Positions 60,646-64,000 of a stretch of DNA of 64,000 nucleotides are shown piece after piece. The notes below the pieces were generated by a model. That model saw nothing but the letters and a program-made list of their open reading frames with translations, did no database searches and was not told the origin of the DNA. Made by a program: the position numbers and the translations under genes. The DNA lies in NCBI GenBank assembly GCA_964522165.1, contig CAZFVV010000011.1, positions 9,035-73,034 of the forward strand, read 5' to 3'. Source of the stretch: JABWBP01 sp964522165 (GTDB lineage: Bacteria; Calditrichota; Calditrichia; RBG-13-44-9; J075). The first letter of the stretch is position 1; each line of letters starts with the position of its first letter.

Positions 60646-62361
60646 ATGTTGTCCCAATCGTTCCGGTGTTATTTGCACAGAATTGTAGCCGCAGTGGGAT
60701 TGATAACGTTGCTGTCTCCTTTTTTCATTGCCGCACAGCCTGTAGCGGCGGATTCTACGATGGCGGCAATCGGTTTAAACCCCAATCCGTCCATCGAAGC
60801 CGATACGCTTTTCATCCATAATCGCCCCATTGTGGTGTTCCGGGCGAATTTGCTGGGTTTCACACCCCGGGAGCGGGTAGAAAGGATGCAATGGCGGATT
60901 GAGGAATCACTCGATTCGGGGAAAATATCCAATGTCACCGCTCAGCCAATCCCGCAAGGAATGCTGGTTAAGATGGACAACCACGGGGTTTTTGTCCTCA
61001 GCCCCGCGGATTTAGACTCGCTTTCCGGGGAGACGCTTGAGGAAGTGAGCAAACGGGTGGTGGATAACCTTACCCTTGCCCTTAAAGCAGAAATGGAACA
61101 GCGCAGCCTGAAATATATACTAACAGCGGTCGGGCTAACGATATTGGCAACGGTTATATTTTTTGTTATTGTAGCAGGTATCCGCCGCGGGCATCGTTAC
61201 TTGTATGAGCTTTTGGAAAAGGCGGCCCGCAAAGGAATTTCCAAAGTTAACATCAGCGGCGTCGAATTGATCGATACCAACCGGCAGCTGGCCGTTATCC
61301 GGCGGCTGGCCGATGTCCTGGCCTGGGCGGCGGGCCTGTTTGTTGCTTACATCTGGCTCACCTTCTCATTAAGGCGCTTCCCCTACACCCGTCACTGGGG
61401 AGATTCCCTGCGCAGCTATATGTTGTCTCTGCTAAAAGAATTTGCCCTGGGAATCGTCGATGCCATACCCGGCTTGATTGCGGTTCTCCTGATTTTTTTC
61501 ATTACCCGCCTGACGATACGCTTTATCAAAGCGTTTTTTGCGGGGGTTGAGGCAGGGCGGATAGTCCTCCCCTGGGTTCATGCCGAAACTGCCCAGACTA
61601 CCCGGCGAATGGTTGTTTTTGTAATCTGGTTGTTCGCCCTGGTTCTGGCTTATCCCTACCTGCCCGGCAGCGACAGCGCGGCATTTAAAGGGCTCAGTGT
61701 TTTTGTCGGCGTCATGCTGTCCATCGGCTCCTCCGGGGTAGTTAACCAGGCGATGAGCGGCATCATTCTCATATATTCCCGCGCCCTCAAGGCCGGTGAT
61801 TACGTGCGCATCGGCGAAATTGAGGGCCTGGTGATCTCCCTGGGAATCCTCTCTACCAAAATCAAAACCATTAAGCGCGAAGAGATTACCATCCCCAATT
61901 CCGTTATTCTTGCCACCGACGTGAAGAATTATTCCCGCCTGGCTGGCAGCGAGGGGGTTATCCTTTATACTACCGTGACCATCGGGTATTCCGTGCCCTG
62001 GCGGCAGGTTCACGCGCTGCTGATCCTGGCCGCCGAACGCACCCCCGGCCTGCGCAAGCAGCCCACCCCTTTTGTAGGCCAGGTTGCCCTCTCGGATTTT
62101 TACGTGGAATACCAGCTCAACGCGTACCTGGAGAAGCCGGAGGAAAGGCTTCCTACCCTGGCGGCGCTGCACGCCAATATCCAGGACACCTTTAACGAAT
62201 ACGGGGTACAGATCATGTCGCCGCACTACGAGTCCGATCCCGGTGCGCCGGTGTGGGTTCCCAAAGAGAAATGGTACGAACCGCCGGCGCAGAATCCCGC
62301 TTCTTCTGCCAACCGGGCCGAAGAACCTCCGAAATCCCGGCGAAGAAAAAAAAGCGGCTAA
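60646..62361 (+). CDS. MscS-family mechanosensitive channel
   Basis: 571 residues: signal-like helix (~8-30), periplasmic domain (~30-155), four or five transmembrane helices (~165-360) and the MscS core. The pore helix and beta domain read SSGVVNQAMSGIILIYSRALKAGDYVRIGEIEGLV ... REEITIPNSVILATDVKNYS. The C-terminal mixed domain ends in a basic tail (RRKKSG). Such channels open under membrane tension to release osmolytes. The start is set at ATG 60646 with GGAG six bases upstream; GTG 60634 is possible. Confidence 0.9.
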   Translation: MLSQSFRCYLHRIVAAVGLITLLSPFFIAAQPVAADSTMAAIGLNPNPSIEADTLFIHNRPIVVFRANLLGFTPRERVERMQWRIEESLDSGKISNVTAQPIPQGMLVKMDNHGVFVLSPADLDSLSGETLEEVSKRVVDNLTLALKAEMEQRSLKYILTAVGLTILATVIFFVIVAGIRRGHRYLYELLEKAARKGISKVNISGVELIDTNRQLAVIRRLADVLAWAAGLFVAYIWLTFSLRRFPYTRHWGDSLRSYMLSLLKEFALGIVDAIPGLIAVLLIFFITRLTIRFIKAFFAGVEAGRIVLPWVHAETAQTTRRMVVFVIWLFALVLAYPYLPGSDSAAFKGLSVFVGVMLSIGSSGVVNQAMSGIILIYSRALKAGDYVRIGEIEGLVISLGILSTKIKTIKREEITIPNSVILATDVKNYSRLAGSEGVILYTTVTIGYSVPWRQVHALLILAAERTPGLRKQPTPFVGQVALSDFYVEYQLNAYLEKPEERLPTLAALHANIQDTFNEYGVQIMSPHYESDPGAPVWVPKEKWYEPPAQNPASSANRAEEPPKSRRRKKSG

Positions 62362-62362
62362 A

Positions 62363-62485
62363 TCTCCCCCTTTGAAGGGGGATAAAGGGGGATGTCATTA
62401 TGTGAATCAACTAAAAAACTTCGCCTTTTGCTGTCTAATCGCCCTTGACATCCCCCCTGCCCCCCTTCAAAGGGGGGAAATTTTA
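62363..62485. repeat. Inverted-repeat element of CCCCCTTT words
   Basis: ~123 bases with ~35-base inverted ends: AAATCTCCCCCTTTGAAG ... GGGGGATGTCA at the left and TGACATCCCCCC ... CTTCAAAGGGGGG at the right, plus a short AT-rich centre. It starts at the MscS stop codon. MITE-like; no coding capacity. Confidence 0.7.
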
Positions 62486-62535
62486 CACTGAAGTTTTCAG
62501 AGAAACGCTTAATCTCAACCTGAGGAGCCAACATT

Positions 62536-63897
62536 ATGAAAAGAATTTACCCTTTGATTGTACTCCTGTTTTTGATAATGGAAATCCATGCCCAGGACAG
62601 CCATTACTGGAATATCCAGTACGGAACGCGCTCCCTGCTGTTAGGCGGGGCGGTAATCGGCAGCGTTTCCGACATGGCGGCGACTTTTTATAACCCGGCG
62701 GCGCTGGGTCTGTTTACCAGCCCGGAAATTCTCCTCAGCGGGAAAGTGTATCAATACGATGCGGTGACGCTAAAAAATGTGGCCAAAAGCAACCTGGATT
62801 TAACGTCATCCAACTTAGAGGCGGCGCCCAGCCTCTTTGCCGGATCGTTTACTTTCAAATGGCTGAAGAAGCATAAACTTTCTTATTCGATTCTGACCCG
62901 CCAGCGCATGAATTTCGGCATCGATGGACAGCAGGGAACCGTGCAGGAGGTACTGGACGGAGAAGAAATCCTGGCCGGAGAGTTAACCTCCGACCAGAGA
63001 TTATCCGATGACTGGGGTGGTCTAACCTGGTCATATCCCCTCACCTCCAAAATGGCTATCGGCGTCAGCCAGTACCTGTCCATCCGCAGCCAGAAAACCC
63101 GCAGCCAGTTGCTTGTCCAGTCATTAAATCCTGCTGGCGATGTGGCCACCTCCATTATTCTCCGGCAGTTCGAATACAAGAGTTTCGACCTGATATGGAA
63201 AGCAGGTTGGGGAATGAAGCTGGACCCATTCACCCTGGGAATTACCGTCACCACGCCGGGAGTCCATATTACCGGCAACGGTTCTTCCCTGGTGGATGTT
63301 GCCGTTTCCGGCGTTAAAAGCGATACCCTGAGTAACCCGGTATTCGCCGCCAATTTTCAGCAGGACGTTTCCGCGCAGTATCGCTCCCCCTGGTCGGTGG
63401 GCGGCGGTTTCTCCTGCGGCCTCGGTAAACACCGGGTGCATTTCAGCGCGGAATGGTTCGATGCGGTCAAACAATTCGAGGTGCTGGAAACCGAAGATTT
63501 TATCATCCAGAGCAGTGAGGAAACGGCGAGCAACAAAGTGGATCATGAACTTCAGAGCGTCGTCAATTATGGGGTGGGGCTGGAAATATTTTTCAAAGAG
63601 CAGCTTTCCGGGTACGCCAGTTTTGTAACGGATTATTCTGCAGCGGTTCCCGGCACCCAAACCAACCTGGCGGTTTCTTTCTGGGATATTTACCACCTCT
63701 CTGCCGGGGCGGCCTTTACGCTGGGACGTTCGGAATTTACCCTGGGGGCAAGTTATTCCTTTGGGAACGACCGCCTGGAACGCACCGTGGAATTCCCCAA
63801 TGCCGGCGCCAGCAACCGGATTTCCGAGCTGTTGAAAGATTCCGAGTTGAGTTATAGACGGATAAAAATGCTGATCGGATTTTCAATTCAGATTTAA
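62536..63897 (+). CDS. FadL/OmpP1-like outer-membrane transport protein
   Basis: 453 residues. Signal peptide (1-19, IHAQ), then the family's N-terminal signature YGTRSLLLGGAVIGSVSDMAATFYNPAALGLF, a long barrel and a C-terminal GFSIQI. FadL relatives admit long-chain fatty acids and hydrophobic compounds through a plugged 14-strand barrel. GAGGAGCCAACATT precedes ATG 62536. It may belong with the porin and lipid-hydroxylase genes upstream; the substrate is unknown. Confidence 0.75.
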   Translation: MKRIYPLIVLLFLIMEIHAQDSHYWNIQYGTRSLLLGGAVIGSVSDMAATFYNPAALGLFTSPEILLSGKVYQYDAVTLKNVAKSNLDLTSSNLEAAPSLFAGSFTFKWLKKHKLSYSILTRQRMNFGIDGQQGTVQEVLDGEEILAGELTSDQRLSDDWGGLTWSYPLTSKMAIGVSQYLSIRSQKTRSQLLVQSLNPAGDVATSIILRQFEYKSFDLIWKAGWGMKLDPFTLGITVTTPGVHITGNGSSLVDVAVSGVKSDTLSNPVFAANFQQDVSAQYRSPWSVGGGFSCGLGKHRVHFSAEWFDAVKQFEVLETEDFIIQSSEETASNKVDHELQSVVNYGVGLEIFFKEQLSGYASFVTDYSAAVPGTQTNLAVSFWDIYHLSAGAAFTLGRSEFTLGASYSFGNDRLERTVEFPNAGASNRISELLKDSELSYRRIKMLIGFSIQI

Positions 63898-63925
63898 CAG
63901 GTGATGTTACGCAAACCCCCAAATT

Positions 63926-63957
63926 AGCCACAGAGTCACAGAGGGCGCAGAGAAAAT
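63926..63957. repeat. CACAGAGTCACAGAGG word repeat
   Basis: GCCACAGAGTCACAGAGGGC-type words after the last gene, of the same kind as the arms of the elements at 1157 and 51208 and the word at ~60510. The remaining bases to 64000 hold no gene. Confidence 0.55.
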
Positions 63958-64000
63958 CAAATCTTTATAGAGCCTAAACCCGCACGGAGAAGCAAAAGCT

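Overview
The window is a scaffold piece (five internal or edge N runs) from a moderately GC-rich, double-membrane bacterium. The best taxonomic clue is a secreted protein ending in a YPNPFNP-type Por/type IX secretion sorting domain. Many PorT-like, SphA-like and FadL-like outer-membrane barrels, and multihaem cytochromes c paired with porins, also suggest the FCB superphylum, most likely a Calditrichota/KSB1-type lineage. This placement is inference from gene content, not a phylogeny.

Region 1 (1-24.4 kb) is mostly chromosomal housekeeping. It holds a molybdate-type ABC ATPase fragment, a GlsB-type membrane protein, a pentahaem cytochrome next to a haem-bearing porin, a dienelactone-hydrolase lipoprotein and a voltage-gated Na+ channel homologue. 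Further along are a WbqC protein, an SSS symporter, citrate synthase, a CDP-alcohol phosphatidyltransferase, a HAD phosphatase, a broken PIN toxin with its antitoxin, and a T9SS cargo protein. A cysteine desulfurase, an M2 peptidase, a three-gene accessory operon behind a consensus promoter with operator-like dyads (17.8-20.1 kb), and lon-cbpA-like chaperone genes complete it.

Region 2 (24.4-43.6 kb) starts with a sodium/solute symporter overlapping a GAF-AAA+ sigma54 activator. A sigma54-like -24/-12 element, a small ABM-fold protein, three outer-membrane barrels, an AI-2E-type permease, two tandem sulfatases with duplicated structured leaders, a HAD lipoprotein, a DUF2490 protein and an Omp85-type barrel follow. 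It ends in a cytochrome bc-type cluster: a 54-residue membrane microprotein, a fused cytochrome b, a Rieske protein and an octahaem cytochrome with C-terminal TPRs.

Region 3 (43.6-64 kb) repeats the logic. A second microprotein, a second (double-GAF) sigma54 activator, a second sigma54-like element and a second ABM protein are followed by a glycine-zipper protein, a sulfatase, an SphA-like porin, a barrel, a DUF4136 lipoprotein, DUF2252, a decayed copy of the activator's 5' end fused to a second glycine-zipper gene, a fatty-acid hydroxylase, a fourth sulfatase, an MscS channel and a FadL-like porin.

Taken together, regions 2 and 3 look like two paralogous, sigma54-controlled envelope modules. 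Each may sense a small molecule through GAF domains and deploy periplasmic sulfatases and porins, with a quinol-oxidising multihaem complex between them. Intergenic spaces carry many hairpins built from short tandem words. No rRNA, tRNA or CRISPR array was recognised. Two of the 100-N gaps are flanked by identical 55-bp ends and are probably assembly artefacts.
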